DNA of 64,000 bases from a bacterium (GTDB taxonomy: Bacteria > Chloroflexota > Anaerolineae > Caldilineales > Caldilineaceae). Both the position numbers and the translations under genes were made by a program. The first letter of the stretch is position 1. Every line of letters starts with the position of its first letter. This document shows positions 1-7,604 of this stretch, piece by piece. A model generated the notes under the pieces. That model made no database searches and was not told the DNA's origin. It was given only the letters and a program-made list of their open reading frames with translations. The DNA lies in the NCBI GenBank assembly GCA_016124945.1, contig WGMT01000021.1, positions 124,001 to 188,000 of the forward strand. Reading direction: 5' to 3'.

Positions 1-1
1 A

Positions 2-175
2 CCTACGGGGGTGGAAGCATTTCGGGAAAGGTTGTCCCAATACAAAGGGGCCAAAGGATCGGTGCAATTCCCGCTGGATCAGCCGATGCCGCTGGATCTG
101 ATCCGCGATATTGTGCGTTACCGAGTGGAAGAAAGTACGGCCAAGGCAGCGGCGAAGTCGAAAAAGAAGAAGTAG
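2..175 (+). CDS. DUF1801 family protein, C-terminal end (5' partial)
   Basis: The window opens inside this gene; only the last 57 residues are present. The frame runs without a stop to TAG at 173-175. It holds the block KGSVQFPLDQPMPLDLI followed by a basic, lysine-rich tail (KSKKKK). This block is typical of the C-terminal end of DUF1801 (YdhG-like) proteins, small cytoplasmic proteins sometimes called iron-chaperone-like, whose function is not established. The next gene starts 19 bases downstream on the same strand, so the two may be cotranscribed. The family call rests on a short stretch and could change with the full sequence. Confidence 0.6.
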   Translation, partial: PTGVEAFRERLSQYKGAKGSVQFPLDQPMPLDLIRDIVRYRVEESTAKAAAKSKKKK

Positions 176-194
176 ATCGAGCGGGGGCAATATT

Positions 195-773
195 ATGTCA
201 AGCACAACCATCGTCAACGTGGGCTATCGTTCTACCCATTATTGGGTCATCAGCACGGGGACGTCGCGCCTGCTCGTGGATCTGGGCTGGCCGGGGATGA
301 TGGGGACGATGCGCGCCAATCTTGCGCGCATGGACATCCCGCTTAAGGAGATTCGTTAGGGCCTGGCAACTCACTACCACATCGACCACGCCGGCCATGC
401 CCAGGAACTCAAAGAGGCAGGTGTGCCGCTTCTGGTCATCGATGTGCAGGCAGCCGCCATTCCGCTGATGAAGACGTGGATCAAGCCACAGGACAACTTC
501 ACCGACATCACCCTGCACGACAATGTCGTCATCTCGACGGCGGAGAGCCGCGCATTGTTGGCGAAAATCGGCATTGCAGGCGAGATCCTGCACACGCCCG
601 GTCACTCAGACGACAGCGTTTCGCTCTTGCTCGATGATGGTTCCGTCTTCACCGCCGACTTGACTCATCCTGCTTCCGTCGCGCTGGAGGATCCGAAGAC
701 CGTAACGGCAAGCTGGCGTCTGCTCCGTGACCACGGCGCAAAGCAGATCTATCCAGCACACGGTCCTCTCTGA
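195..773 (+). pseudogene. Metallo-beta-lactamase-fold hydrolase interrupted by in-frame TAG
   Basis: The frame starts at ATG 195 and ends at TGA 771-773, 192 codons long, but has a TAG at 357-359. No frame change is needed to continue. The metal-binding motif THYHIDHAG lies just after the stop. The later ligands HTPGHSDD, FTADLTHP and the closing YPAHGPL are all intact. Such proteins are usually zinc hydrolases of about 200 residues, so the gene is full length apart from the one codon. The TAG makes the 54-residue upstream part useless alone; the downstream part could start at an internal ATG but would lack the first strands of the fold. It may be a recent nonsense mutation or a base error. 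Confidence 0.8.
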
Positions 774-820
774 GACATAGACTCCCTTGCTCTTGACTAG
801 AGGCCAAGTAAAAGGTTATC

Positions 821-988
821 CACGAAGATACACGAAGCACAGAGGGAAGAGGAAGGACACGGATTACACGGATTCACAGGATTCCAGAGTAGAAAAGCTG
901 CAATTTGGAATATCTGTAAGACAATTGCCAAATCTAGAAAATCCTGAAAATCCGTGTAATCCGTGTCCTTTTTCTTTTCTGCTTCGTG
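821..988. repeat. Inverted-repeat element, ACACGGATT family
   Basis: This fills most of the 234-base gap before the deacetylase gene. The left arm (about 853-880) repeats the word CACGGATT two to three times; the right arm (949-971) is its complement (AATCCGTGT words). An outer pair, CACGAAGCA near 832 and TGCTTCGTG near 980, also matches. The arms enclose about 70 AT-richer bases. Pieces of the same family recur at 3829-3858 and 19622-19797. No ORF of note lies inside. Confidence 0.75.
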
Positions 989-1007
989 AATCCTTTTCTG
1001 CAATCCG

Positions 1008-1751
1008 CTACGACCAGAGTCGCTCGCCGCCGACTTCATCTATGTAGCCGAAGACCTGGCGTTCGAGATCGGTGTTGTCCGTCCAAAACGTGCTCAGTTG
1101 AGACTTGTAGGCGAGGATCGCCTCGATCTTGGCGCGGCGGGCCTCTTCGCTAACGGGGATGACGGTGGGGGAGAACTGTTTAGGTTCGGCGGCCAGCGTC
1201 TGCTCTCGCTTTGCGCAATCCTGGGCGTAAGGATAATCTTCGTAGTAGAGCAGACGCTCGTCGTGGATAATCTCCGCTGCGCCGCGTACCAGCAGGTGAT
1301 CAACGTGGTGACCAATCGTCAACGGCGCCAGGATGCGATCCGCCGTAGGCATGGTGGCAATGCGGTCGGTGACACTCTGGATCAGCATCATCTCGGCCCT
1401 GTGGACGTCGCCGAAGATGTCGTCGTCTGAAAGGTAGAGTGGTTCACCCGTTTTCGGGTCGGTGCGGTAGATACAGTCGGGCACAGGCCAATGGCGAGCG
1501 TCTGCGCCCAGGATGCGGCAGGCGGCCATGTCTTCGGCGCGACGGGCTGCACCGGCTTCAGCCGACAATTCCCATCGCTCATGCAAGCTTTGCGCATAGC
1601 CTGAGATGTTCTTAGACGGATCCCCGGCCATCACTGTGATGATGAGCACGTTTTTGTCGGCCTGTGTCAGATCGTAAATCTGTGCACCGCAAGATAGGGT
1701 GACATCGTCCAGATGTGGGGAAAGATAAATCGTATGATAGTGTCGTTTCAT
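1008..1751 (-). CDS. PIG-L/LmbE family N-deacetylase (MshB/BshB-like)
   Basis: The 247-residue protein begins with the family signature SPHLDDVTLSCG (residues 11-22), whose His-x-Asp-Asp binds zinc. The second metal motif HHVDH follows at about two thirds of the length, as in LmbE-like deacetylases that remove acetyl from N-acetylglucosamine conjugates. The size matches the family. It is divergent from an MshA-like glycosyltransferase with only 36 bases between the two starts, so both are probably driven from the same short region. In mycothiol or bacillithiol synthesis the same two activities act in sequence. No strong ribosome-binding site is visible upstream of the ATG. Family assignment is firm; the substrate is inferred. 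Confidence 0.85.
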   Translation of the reverse strand: MKRHYHTIYLSPHLDDVTLSCGAQIYDLTQADKNVLIITVMAGDPSKNISGYAQSLHERWELSAEAGAARRAEDMAACRILGADARHWPVPDCIYRTDPKTGEPLYLSDDDIFGDVHRAEMMLIQSVTDRIATMPTADRILAPLTIGHHVDHLLVRGAAEIIHDERLLYYEDYPYAQDCAKREQTLAAEPKQFSPTVIPVSEEARRAKIEAILAYKSQLSTFWTDNTDLERQVFGYIDEVGGERLWS

Positions 1752-1787
1752 AATTCGATTCGTGTGGTTGGAAATGAATTGAAATAG

Positions 1788-3092
1788 ATGAAGGACGGAA
1801 AAGAAATCGCCATGTTAACCAATGCTTTGCAGCGAGTTGCGTTGCTCAGCGTCCACACCAGTCCTTTGGCGACTTTGGGCGGCAAGAAGACCGGTGGGAT
1901 GAACGTCTATATTCGTGATTTTGGACGGGAACTGGCCCGTCGCGGCGTTGCTGTGGATGTTTTCACCCGGCGCGATGATTCCCAATTCCCGGTGGTGCTA
2001 CCCAGCGATGTCCCAGGTTTTCGGGTAATCCACATCGACGCCGGCCCAACACGTGTGATCCCAAACGACGACATTGCGCCCTTCCTGGATGACTTTGTCA
2101 CCGGTGTCCGCCGCTTTGCCGTGGAAAACACCCACCACTACGACTTGATTCACAGCCACTACTGGCTTTCGGGATTGGTGGGCACGGCTTTGCGTCCACT
2201 CTGGAGCGGCTTGCCGTTGATTCACATGTACCACACGCTGGGCAAGATGAAAAATCAGATTGCACAACATCCCAGTGAGTTTGCCTCTCACGAGCGCGTT
2301 GACGGCGAAATCTACGTAGCCAATGCTGCCGATCACTTGATCGCGGCGACGCCTGTCGAAGAGGAACAGTTGATCGAACAGTACGGTGCAGACAGCCGCA
2401 AGATCTCGGTGATCCCCCCTGGTGTGGATCTGGCGCGCTTCTATCCTATTGCCAAAGAGGTGGCGCGGGCGCAACTGGGGATTGGCGCGCACTGCCGGGT
2501 GATCCTTTTCGTGGGGCGCATTGAACCGCTCAAGGGGATCGACTCCCTGTTGTGCGCCATTTCGCTTTTGCGTGAACGGCTGCCGCACGTGCTGGAACAT
2601 GTCCACGTGGCGATTGTGGGGGGCGATCCCAACGCTTACGAACTCGACGCGGAGATGCTGCGCTTGCAGACGATCCACCGCGAACTTGATCTGCGCACAC
2701 TGGTCACCTTTCTTGGCGCCAAGGATCAAGAGACGTTGCCCAGCTACTACGCCGCCGCCGACATGGTGGTGATGCCGTCGCACTACGAAAGCTTCGGTAT
2801 GGTGGGCCTCGAAGCCATGGCCATGGGCACACCGGTGATTGCGTCTCGTGTCGGTGGGTTGGCCCATCTTGTAAAGGACGACGTCAACGGCTATCTAATC
2901 CCCCCCAAAACGCCCGAAGCGCTGGCCGCGCGTATTCTTCACCTGCTTACCGACGAATCCCATCGCCAACAACTAGGCCAACAAGCCCAGGTCTATGCCC
3001 GTCAGTACGATTGGCCGCTTATTGTAGACCAGATGCTGGCCGTCTACCAGGCGGTGCGGGATGAAAAAGTATTGGTGATAGGTGATAGGTGA
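1788..3092 (+). CDS. GT4 glycosyltransferase, MshA-like
   Basis: A 434-residue GT-B fold retaining glycosyltransferase. The N-terminal block HTSPL...GGMNVY and the later YDLIHSHYWLSG match MshA, which joins GlcNAc from UDP-GlcNAc to inositol phosphate; the C-terminal half has the FVGRIEPLKG strand and the EX7E motif in SHYESFGMVGLEAMAMGTPV. A later start at ATG 1812 is also possible, since homology begins just after it. The LmbE-type deacetylase is divergent upstream. The last residues (VLVIGDR) and the TGA stop are read from a repeat arm and are not part of the fold. It could instead be a sucrose-synthase-like GT4 enzyme. Confidence 0.85.
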   Translation: MKDGKEIAMLTNALQRVALLSVHTSPLATLGGKKTGGMNVYIRDFGRELARRGVAVDVFTRRDDSQFPVVLPSDVPGFRVIHIDAGPTRVIPNDDIAPFLDDFVTGVRRFAVENTHHYDLIHSHYWLSGLVGTALRPLWSGLPLIHMYHTLGKMKNQIAQHPSEFASHERVDGEIYVANAADHLIAATPVEEEQLIEQYGADSRKISVIPPGVDLARFYPIAKEVARAQLGIGAHCRVILFVGRIEPLKGIDSLLCAISLLRERLPHVLEHVHVAIVGGDPNAYELDAEMLRLQTIHRELDLRTLVTFLGAKDQETLPSYYAAADMVVMPSHYESFGMVGLEAMAMGTPVIASRVGGLAHLVKDDVNGYLIPPKTPEALAARILHLLTDESHRQQLGQQAQVYARQYDWPLIVDQMLAVYQAVRDEKVLVIGDR

Positions 3093-3139
3093 TTGGGGCA
3101 GAGGTGAGATTTGCCCCAATCACTAATCACCAATCACCA
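3073..3139. repeat. Inverted repeat of GGTGATT/CACCAAT heptamers between convergent genes
   Basis: The left arm (3073-3099) is GGTGATA, GGTGATA, GGTGATT, GGGG; the right arm (3114-3139) is the complement. The element lies between two convergent genes and supplies the last codons and stop of both: VIGDR-stop on the plus strand and VVIGD-stop on the minus strand. It would fold into a stem in either transcript and may act as a two-way terminator, though no T run follows. Confidence 0.8.
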
Positions 3140-3734
3140 CCCCTTCCACCGCCAATTCTGCTCTCAAGTCCGTCCCCGGCCCAAAGTGGATCGCTTTCAT
3201 GCCGACGGCGCGTGCGCCTTCTACGTTGTGGGCAAAGTCATCGATGAAGATGGTCTCTTCCGGACGCAAGTTGAGCCGATCCAGTGTTCGCTGGAAGATT
3301 TCGGCATCGGGTTTCATAATCTTTTCTTGGGATGAGACGACAATCAGGTCGAAGGCGTCATCCACACTGTGGACATCGCGCAACAACGCCGGTAGTTCGT
3401 CCATGTAGTTGCTGATGATGGCTGTGGTATAGCGGCTGCGCAATTGGCGGATGAAGTCGATAAGTGCCCTGTCGAGCACATCGCCGCCGAAGAACTCGTC
3501 TCTGAATCGGCTCAGAGCAGCCTCGTCGAGCCCCAACTCGTCCTGAACATTCGTCCAAAGCTGCGCTGACGTCAACTGGCCGAGTTGCGCGCCACGTCCA
3601 CGCTCACTGTTGAAGACAATAAACTCGGTCTGTCCTGGCGACAGCCCAAGCCGTTGTTCCAGCCGACGTCGCGGCAATGGATCCTCTGTGCGTATTAACA
3701 CACCGCCCACGTCGAAAATGATGGCCTTGATCAA
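3123..3734 (-). CDS. HAD superfamily hydrolase (subfamily IA)
   Basis: A 203-residue phosphatase-type protein. Motif I is FDVGGVL at residues 8-14: the nucleophile Asp is present but the second Asp of the usual DxD is Gly, as in the YihX-like group. Motif II (IISNY), motif III (MKPD) and motif IV (FIDD) follow in order. It is predicted to be cytoplasmic and to act on a small phosphorylated metabolite; which one cannot be told. It converges on the MshA-like gene, and its last five residues (VVIGD) and stop come from the shared repeat. A ribosome-binding site (GGAG) lies just upstream of the ATG. Confidence 0.85.
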   Translation of the reverse strand: MIKAIIFDVGGVLIRTEDPLPRRRLEQRLGLSPGQTEFIVFNSERGRGAQLGQLTSAQLWTNVQDELGLDEAALSRFRDEFFGGDVLDRALIDFIRQLRSRYTTAIISNYMDELPALLRDVHSVDDAFDLIVVSSQEKIMKPDAEIFQRTLDRLNLRPEETIFIDDFAHNVEGARAVGMKAIHFGPGTDLRAELAVEGVVIGD

Positions 3735-3749
3735 GGTATCTCCTTAGTT

Positions 3750-3806
3750 TATGACGACCGACGACGGACGACCGACGACGGACGACCGACGACGGACGAC
3801 CGACGA
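3750..3806. repeat. Tandem heptamers of the CGACGAC/GGACGAC type
   Basis: About eight copies of a 7-base word alternate CGACGAC and GGACGAC in the gap between the HAD gene and sugar ABC operon 1. Only one arm is present here, without the inverted partner seen in other families. The same words recur at 31870-31915 and at the end of larC (59506-59575). A short fragment of the ATCCGTGT family follows at 3829-3858. Confidence 0.8.
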
Positions 3807-3871
3807 TGTCGCAACCCGCCCCTCCTGAGAATCCTGCAATCCGTGTCCTGACATTGCACCTGTGTCCAGCG

Positions 3872-3900
3872 TTTACACTTCGGCGCTTTTTCGTTACAAT
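3872..3900 (+). promoter_or_regulatory. Sigma-70-type promoter of sugar ABC operon 1
   Basis: TTTACA at 3872-3877 and TACAAT at 3895-3900 are separated by exactly 17 bases, each matching the vegetative consensus at five of six positions. Transcription would start near 3907, leaving a leader of about 83 bases before the binding-protein ATG at 3990. Confidence 0.6.
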
Positions 3901-3989
3901 TCGGGATGTCCCTTCTGTTTCCCAGACACATCTCCTTTCCTTATCACCTGCGGTATCATAAACCATTTCACTACAACGGAGGAAAAACG

Positions 3990-5336
3990 ATGTCCAAACA
4001 TCAAATGCGCGTATTGGCGTTGCTTGTCTTTGCGCTGATGCTCGTGCTCTCTGCCTGTACAGTGCCGACACCACCGCCTGCCGGCGGCGCGGCTGAACCG
4101 GCGGACGACGGTGCTGCCGAGACGACGACGATCACCTGGGCCATGTGGGGTAGCCCAGCCGAGATCGAAACCCATCAGAAGGTGGCCGACGCCTTCATGG
4201 CCGAGCATCCCGAGATTAATGTAGAAATCGCCAGCGAACCCTGGAGCGATTACTTCACCAAGATGTCGACGCTGTGGGCCAGCGGCGATTCAAGCGTGAT
4301 CCCCGATGTGCTCTTCCTGTCGCCTGTCACCAATTATGCGGCGCAGGGTGTGCTCGAGAACCTCGATCCCTACATCGAGGCTGCAGGCTACGATCTCAAC
4401 GACTACTGGCCGGCTCTGCTCGAATGGTCGACCTACGAAGGCAGCGTCTACGGTTTCCCACGTGACATGAGTTCGGAAGTGCTCTACTACAACAAGGATA
4501 TTTTCGATGAAGTCGGCGTCCCCTACCCCGATGACACGTGGACCTGGGACGATCTGCTGGCCGCTGCCGAGCAGTTGACCGTGGTAGAGCCCAACGGGCG
4601 CGTCGCCCGCTACGCCCTGGCCATGGAAGGCGGCAAGTACTCGCAGTGGGTGATGCAGAACAACGGTATGCTCCTCGACGACATGCGCAACCCGTCGGAA
4701 TGCCACCTGGACATGCCTGAATCCATCGCCGCCGTCGAGTTCTTCGCCGACATGATGGACAACAACTACGCCATGCGCCCGGCCAATTTGAGCCAGGCCG
4801 GTGGTGATGCGGCCGTCTTCCAGAGCGGTCAGGTTGCCATGATCATCCAGAACGCCAGCCGCATTTCGGCCTTCAACGCTGCCGAAATGAACTACGACGT
4901 GGCCGTGATCCCGATCCCCGAAGGCGGCAAGCGCACCAACAGTGCGGCAGGCGCTGCCTGGGTCATGAGCAAGGACGCCGACAACAAGGACGCTGGCTGG
5001 GTCTTCTTACAGTGGCTGCAAAGCACCGACGGCGGCCAACGCCTCTACACCGAATCGGGCGAAATCCTGCCTGCTCTGCAATCGACGGCGCGCGGTGAAT
5101 CGTTCCTCGGCCTCGATCAGCCGCCGGCCAACCGCCAGGCCTTCCTTACCGAAGGTGAAAATGCCGGTGTGGGTCGCGTGGGCTACTTCGCCGACTGGAA
5201 CGAACTGGCCGGCACCATCATCAGCCCCAACCTCGAAAGCATCTGGGCCGGTGAAGCCGCTCCGGCGGATGTTCTCCCTGCCATCTGCGAACAGGTAGAC
5301 GCCTACCTGGCCGACAAGGGCTATCCCCAGCCGTAA
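3990..5336 (+). CDS. ABC sugar-binding lipoprotein
   Basis: A 448-residue extracellular solute-binding protein of the maltose/glycerol-3-phosphate type (family 1). It has a short basic N-end, a hydrophobic stretch and the lipobox LSAC near residue 22, so it should be lipid-anchored outside the membrane. The mature part starts with a Pro/Ala linker and then TTITWAMWG, a common first strand of the fold. The start at 3990 is chosen because ACGGAGG sits seven bases before it. It is the first gene of an operon with two permeases; a matching ATPase is absent and is probably shared (MsmX/UgpC type). The ligand cannot be read from sequence. Confidence 0.9.
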   Translation: MSKHQMRVLALLVFALMLVLSACTVPTPPPAGGAAEPADDGAAETTTITWAMWGSPAEIETHQKVADAFMAEHPEINVEIASEPWSDYFTKMSTLWASGDSSVIPDVLFLSPVTNYAAQGVLENLDPYIEAAGYDLNDYWPALLEWSTYEGSVYGFPRDMSSEVLYYNKDIFDEVGVPYPDDTWTWDDLLAAAEQLTVVEPNGRVARYALAMEGGKYSQWVMQNNGMLLDDMRNPSECHLDMPESIAAVEFFADMMDNNYAMRPANLSQAGGDAAVFQSGQVAMIIQNASRISAFNAAEMNYDVAVIPIPEGGKRTNSAAGAAWVMSKDADNKDAGWVFLQWLQSTDGGQRLYTESGEILPALQSTARGESFLGLDQPPANRQAFLTEGENAGVGRVGYFADWNELAGTIISPNLESIWAGEAAPADVLPAICEQVDAYLADKGYPQP

Positions 5337-5347
5337 ATTCAGATTTT

Positions 5348-5415
5348 GAGATGATGGGATGATGAGATAATGGGCAGAGGATGCAACGCCCATCATCTCA
5401 TCATCCCATCATCAC
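5348..5415. repeat. GATGATGGGAT inverted repeat inside operon 1
   Basis: The left arm GATGATGGGATGATGAGAT (about 5351-5369) and the right arm, its complement (about 5391-5412), are built of GATG words. It lies between the binding-protein gene and the first permease, a place where a stem could hold back transcription or protect the 3' end of the upstream message so that more binding protein than permease is made. A related copy is at 53778-53840. Confidence 0.75.
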
Positions 5416-5436
5416 TTTCAGAGAGAATACACGCGC

Positions 5437-6399
5437 GTGGCAACCATTCCGTCCACCCTCAAGTCTCAACAGCCGTCGATCCCATGGTGGCGGCGCTATA
5501 AGCCGGATCAGCAGTGGGAAGCGTATCTCTTCCTCGTGCCCAGTTTTGTCGGTTTTTTCCTCTTTGTGGCGCTGCCTGTCCTTGTGGCGCTGGTCCTCAG
5601 CTTTTTCGAGTGGAATTTGCTCTCGCAGCCCCAGTTTGTGGGGATCGAAAACTACACAGAGTTAATCTTCGAGGATCGCATCTTCCGCAGGGTGCTGTGG
5701 AACACGCTTTACTTCACGGCGACGATTGTACCGCTGCAATTGGCCCTTGGCCTGATCCTGGCGGTGGCATTAAATCAGGCGATCCGCGGGGTGCAGATCT
5801 ACCGGCTGATCTACTTCATGCCCGTGGTGACAACGATTGTGGCGGCGGCCCTCGTCTTCCAGTGGTTCTTCAACCGCGATTTCGGCATGTTGTCGTCTTG
5901 GATCTGGGGGCTGGCGGATGTGACAGGCTTGCCCATTCAGCCGCCGGATTGGTTGAACAGCACCTTCTGGGCGAAGCCGGCGGTGGTGATCCTGACGCTG
6001 TGGAAGAACACGGGCTTCACCATGGTGATCTACCTGGCCGGTCTGCAAGCCATTCCACGTGAACTCTACGACGCCGCCGAGGTGGACGGGGCAAGCGCCT
6101 TGCAGCGTTTCCTCTATGTCACCTTTCCCATGGTTAGCCCCACCACCTTCTTCCTGCTGGTGATCCAGATGATCGGCGCCTTTCAGCTATTCAGTGAATC
6201 CTTTGTCATGACACGAGGTGGTCCTGCCCAATCGACGCTGACCATCGTCTACTACATTTACCAGGTCGCCTTCCAACTTAGCAATCGCATGGGCAAAGCG
6301 GCGGCCATTGCCTGGGTGCTCTTCTTTTTCATCTTCATTTTGACCTTCATTCAGACCCGGTTGCAACGGCGTTGGGTCCATTACGAGGCGGGAGAATAG
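5437..6399 (+). CDS. ABC sugar transporter permease, MalF/UgpA type
   Basis: A 320-residue inner-membrane protein with about six hydrophobic segments, the first at AYLFLVPSFVGFFLFVALPV. The ATPase-contact EAA loop is seen as ELYDAAEVDGASALQRF in the last third. The start codon is GTG at 5437, with a purine-rich site (AGAGAGA) upstream. It pairs with the next permease three bases downstream to form the membrane channel of an importer fed by the upstream binding protein. Confidence 0.9.
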   Translation: MATIPSTLKSQQPSIPWWRRYKPDQQWEAYLFLVPSFVGFFLFVALPVLVALVLSFFEWNLLSQPQFVGIENYTELIFEDRIFRRVLWNTLYFTATIVPLQLALGLILAVALNQAIRGVQIYRLIYFMPVVTTIVAAALVFQWFFNRDFGMLSSWIWGLADVTGLPIQPPDWLNSTFWAKPAVVILTLWKNTGFTMVIYLAGLQAIPRELYDAAEVDGASALQRFLYVTFPMVSPTTFFLLVIQMIGAFQLFSESFVMTRGGPAQSTLTIVYYIYQVAFQLSNRMGKAAAIAWVLFFFIFILTFIQTRLQRRWVHYEAGE

Positions 6400-6402
6400 C
6401 CG

Positions 6403-7275
6403 ATGGCAACCATTTCGCAGAGTGCCCCTGCAGTGAAGACGCAACAGGGCCGCCGCCGCCGCTGGGGCAACTTGTGGCTGCACGTGGTGTTGATCTTTGG
6501 CAGTGTCGGCATGCTGCTACCTTTTGCCTGGATGCTCTCTACCTCGCTCAAGACGCCGCCTGATATTTTCACCTACCCACCGCTGTGGATCCCCGATCCG
6601 ATTGCCTGGGAGAACTATGCGGCGACATTGGATGCGATCCCATTCGGGCGCTACTATTTCAACAGCATGTTCGTGGCGGTAAGTGTCACAGTTTTGCAGA
6701 TTCTCACCTCGTCGTTGGCGGCCTTTGCCTTTGCCCGCCTACGTTTTAAGGGACGTGAACCGCTCTTTCTGCTCTATTTAGCCACGTTGATGATCCCATT
6801 CCAGGTGACGATGATCCCCAACTTCATCCTGGTGCGTTACTTGGGCTGGTTCGACAGCTTCCAGGCATTGATCTTCCCTACCGCCTTTTCGGCCTTCGCC
6901 GTTTTCCTGTTACGCCAATATTTCATGGGCATGCCGCTGGAACTGGACGAAGCCGCGCGCATGGACGGCGCGGGCTCGTTCCGCATCTGGTGGCAGATCA
7001 TCATGCCGTTGAGTAGCCCTGTGCTGGCGGCGCTGACGATCTTCACCTTCCTCGGTTCGTGGAACGACTTCCTGTGGCCGTTGATTGTCACCAATTCGGT
7101 TGAGACACGCACAATCCCCGTGGGGCTTGCTTCGTTCCAGGGTGAGTTTAATACCCAGTGGAATTTGCTCATGGCCGGGTCGGTGATTGCGCTGTTGCCG
7201 GTGCTGATCATCTACTTCTTCGCCCAGAAACGCTTTATCGAAGGGATCACGCTCTCGGGGATGGGGGGAAGGTAG
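6403..7275 (+). CDS. ABC sugar transporter permease, MalG/UgpE type
   Basis: A 290-residue permease and the last gene of operon 1. It has six predicted membrane segments and the EAA-loop ELDEAARMDGAGSFRIWW. The C-terminal end (RFIEGITLSGMGG) is typical of MalG-type subunits, which insert their tail near the binding protein. ATG 6403 follows the previous stop by three bases, with GGGAG overlapping the end of the upstream gene, so translation is probably coupled. A repeat element begins right after the TAG. Confidence 0.92.
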   Translation: MATISQSAPAVKTQQGRRRRWGNLWLHVVLIFGSVGMLLPFAWMLSTSLKTPPDIFTYPPLWIPDPIAWENYAATLDAIPFGRYYFNSMFVAVSVTVLQILTSSLAAFAFARLRFKGREPLFLLYLATLMIPFQVTMIPNFILVRYLGWFDSFQALIFPTAFSAFAVFLLRQYFMGMPLELDEAARMDGAGSFRIWWQIIMPLSSPVLAALTIFTFLGSWNDFLWPLIVTNSVETRTIPVGLASFQGEFNTQWNLLMAGSVIALLPVLIIYFFAQKRFIEGITLSGMGGR

Positions 7276-7278
7276 GGA

Positions 7279-7402
7279 GTGGTGATTCGTGATTGGTGAT
7301 TAGGCTTGTCGATTGGGGAGCGAATGGACGTTCGGTGATGTCGGCCAACGTATGAATTAGCACGCTCACGTGCTTATCCAAGACTGGATCCCCAATCACA
7401 AA
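7279..7402. repeat. GTGATTGG-type element, degenerate
   Basis: Immediately after the permease stop the words GTGATTCG, TGATTGG and TGATTAGG occur (7281-7303). A short matching right end, ATCCCCAATCACAA, is at 7389-7402. The middle is unique sequence. Only part of the arms pair, so this copy looks decayed. Confidence 0.55.
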
Positions 7403-7405
7403 AAC

Positions 7406-7437
7406 AAAAAAGCGAGCAGCAAAAGCCACTCGCTTCT
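7406..7437 (-). terminator. Rho-independent terminator of tRNA-Leu
   Basis: On the minus strand AAGCGAGTGGC, a TTTT loop, GCTGCTCGCTT and then a run of T form a classic terminator a few bases after the tRNA CCA end. Confidence 0.8.
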
Positions 7438-7440
7438 TTA

Positions 7441-7526
7441 TGGTGCCCCCGGTCCGACTCGAACGGACACGTCCATATGGACACAGGCCCTCAACCTGCC
7501 GTGTATGCCAATTCCACCACGGGGGC
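7441..7526 (-). tRNA. tRNA-Leu (anticodon GAG)
   Basis: The minus strand folds as a class II tRNA. The acceptor stem GCCCCCG pairs with CGGGGGC, and the anticodon stem closes a TTGAGGG loop giving GAG, which reads CUC/CUU leucine codons. A long variable arm (GTCC ATAT GGAC) follows, as expected for leucine, then a T-arm with TTCGAGT. The CCA end is encoded at 7441-7443. A promoter and a terminator flank it closely, so it is transcribed alone. Confidence 0.96.
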
Positions 7527-7543
7527 ATTCAATTGATTTCTGA

Positions 7544-7572
7544 AGTATAGTCGAAGGCCCCGAAATCGTCAA
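7544..7572 (-). promoter_or_regulatory. Promoter of tRNA-Leu
   Basis: On the minus strand TTGACG (7572-7567) and TATACT (7549-7544) are 17 bases apart, each five of six to consensus. The -10 box lies 18 bases before the mature tRNA 5' end, leaving a leader of about ten bases. The -35 box falls in the loop of the hairpin at 7553-7586. Confidence 0.7.
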
Positions 7573-7586
7573 AGATCGGGGCCTTC
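7553..7586. terminator. Terminator-like hairpin after the M6-like protease gene
   Basis: GAAGGCCCCGA (7553-7563) pairs perfectly with TCGGGGCCTTC (7576-7586) around a 12-base loop. It is 18 bases downstream of the protease stop. No T run follows on the minus strand, so it may end transcription weakly or protect the mRNA. Confidence 0.55.
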
Positions 7587-7604
7587 AGATTTAGAAAAAC
7601 CAAG

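Noticed and set aside
357..359. Recoding of TAG as an amino acid in the metallo-beta-lactamase-fold gene
   Set aside because: No pyrrolysine machinery is seen and no other gene here uses in-frame TAG; a nonsense mutation is simpler.
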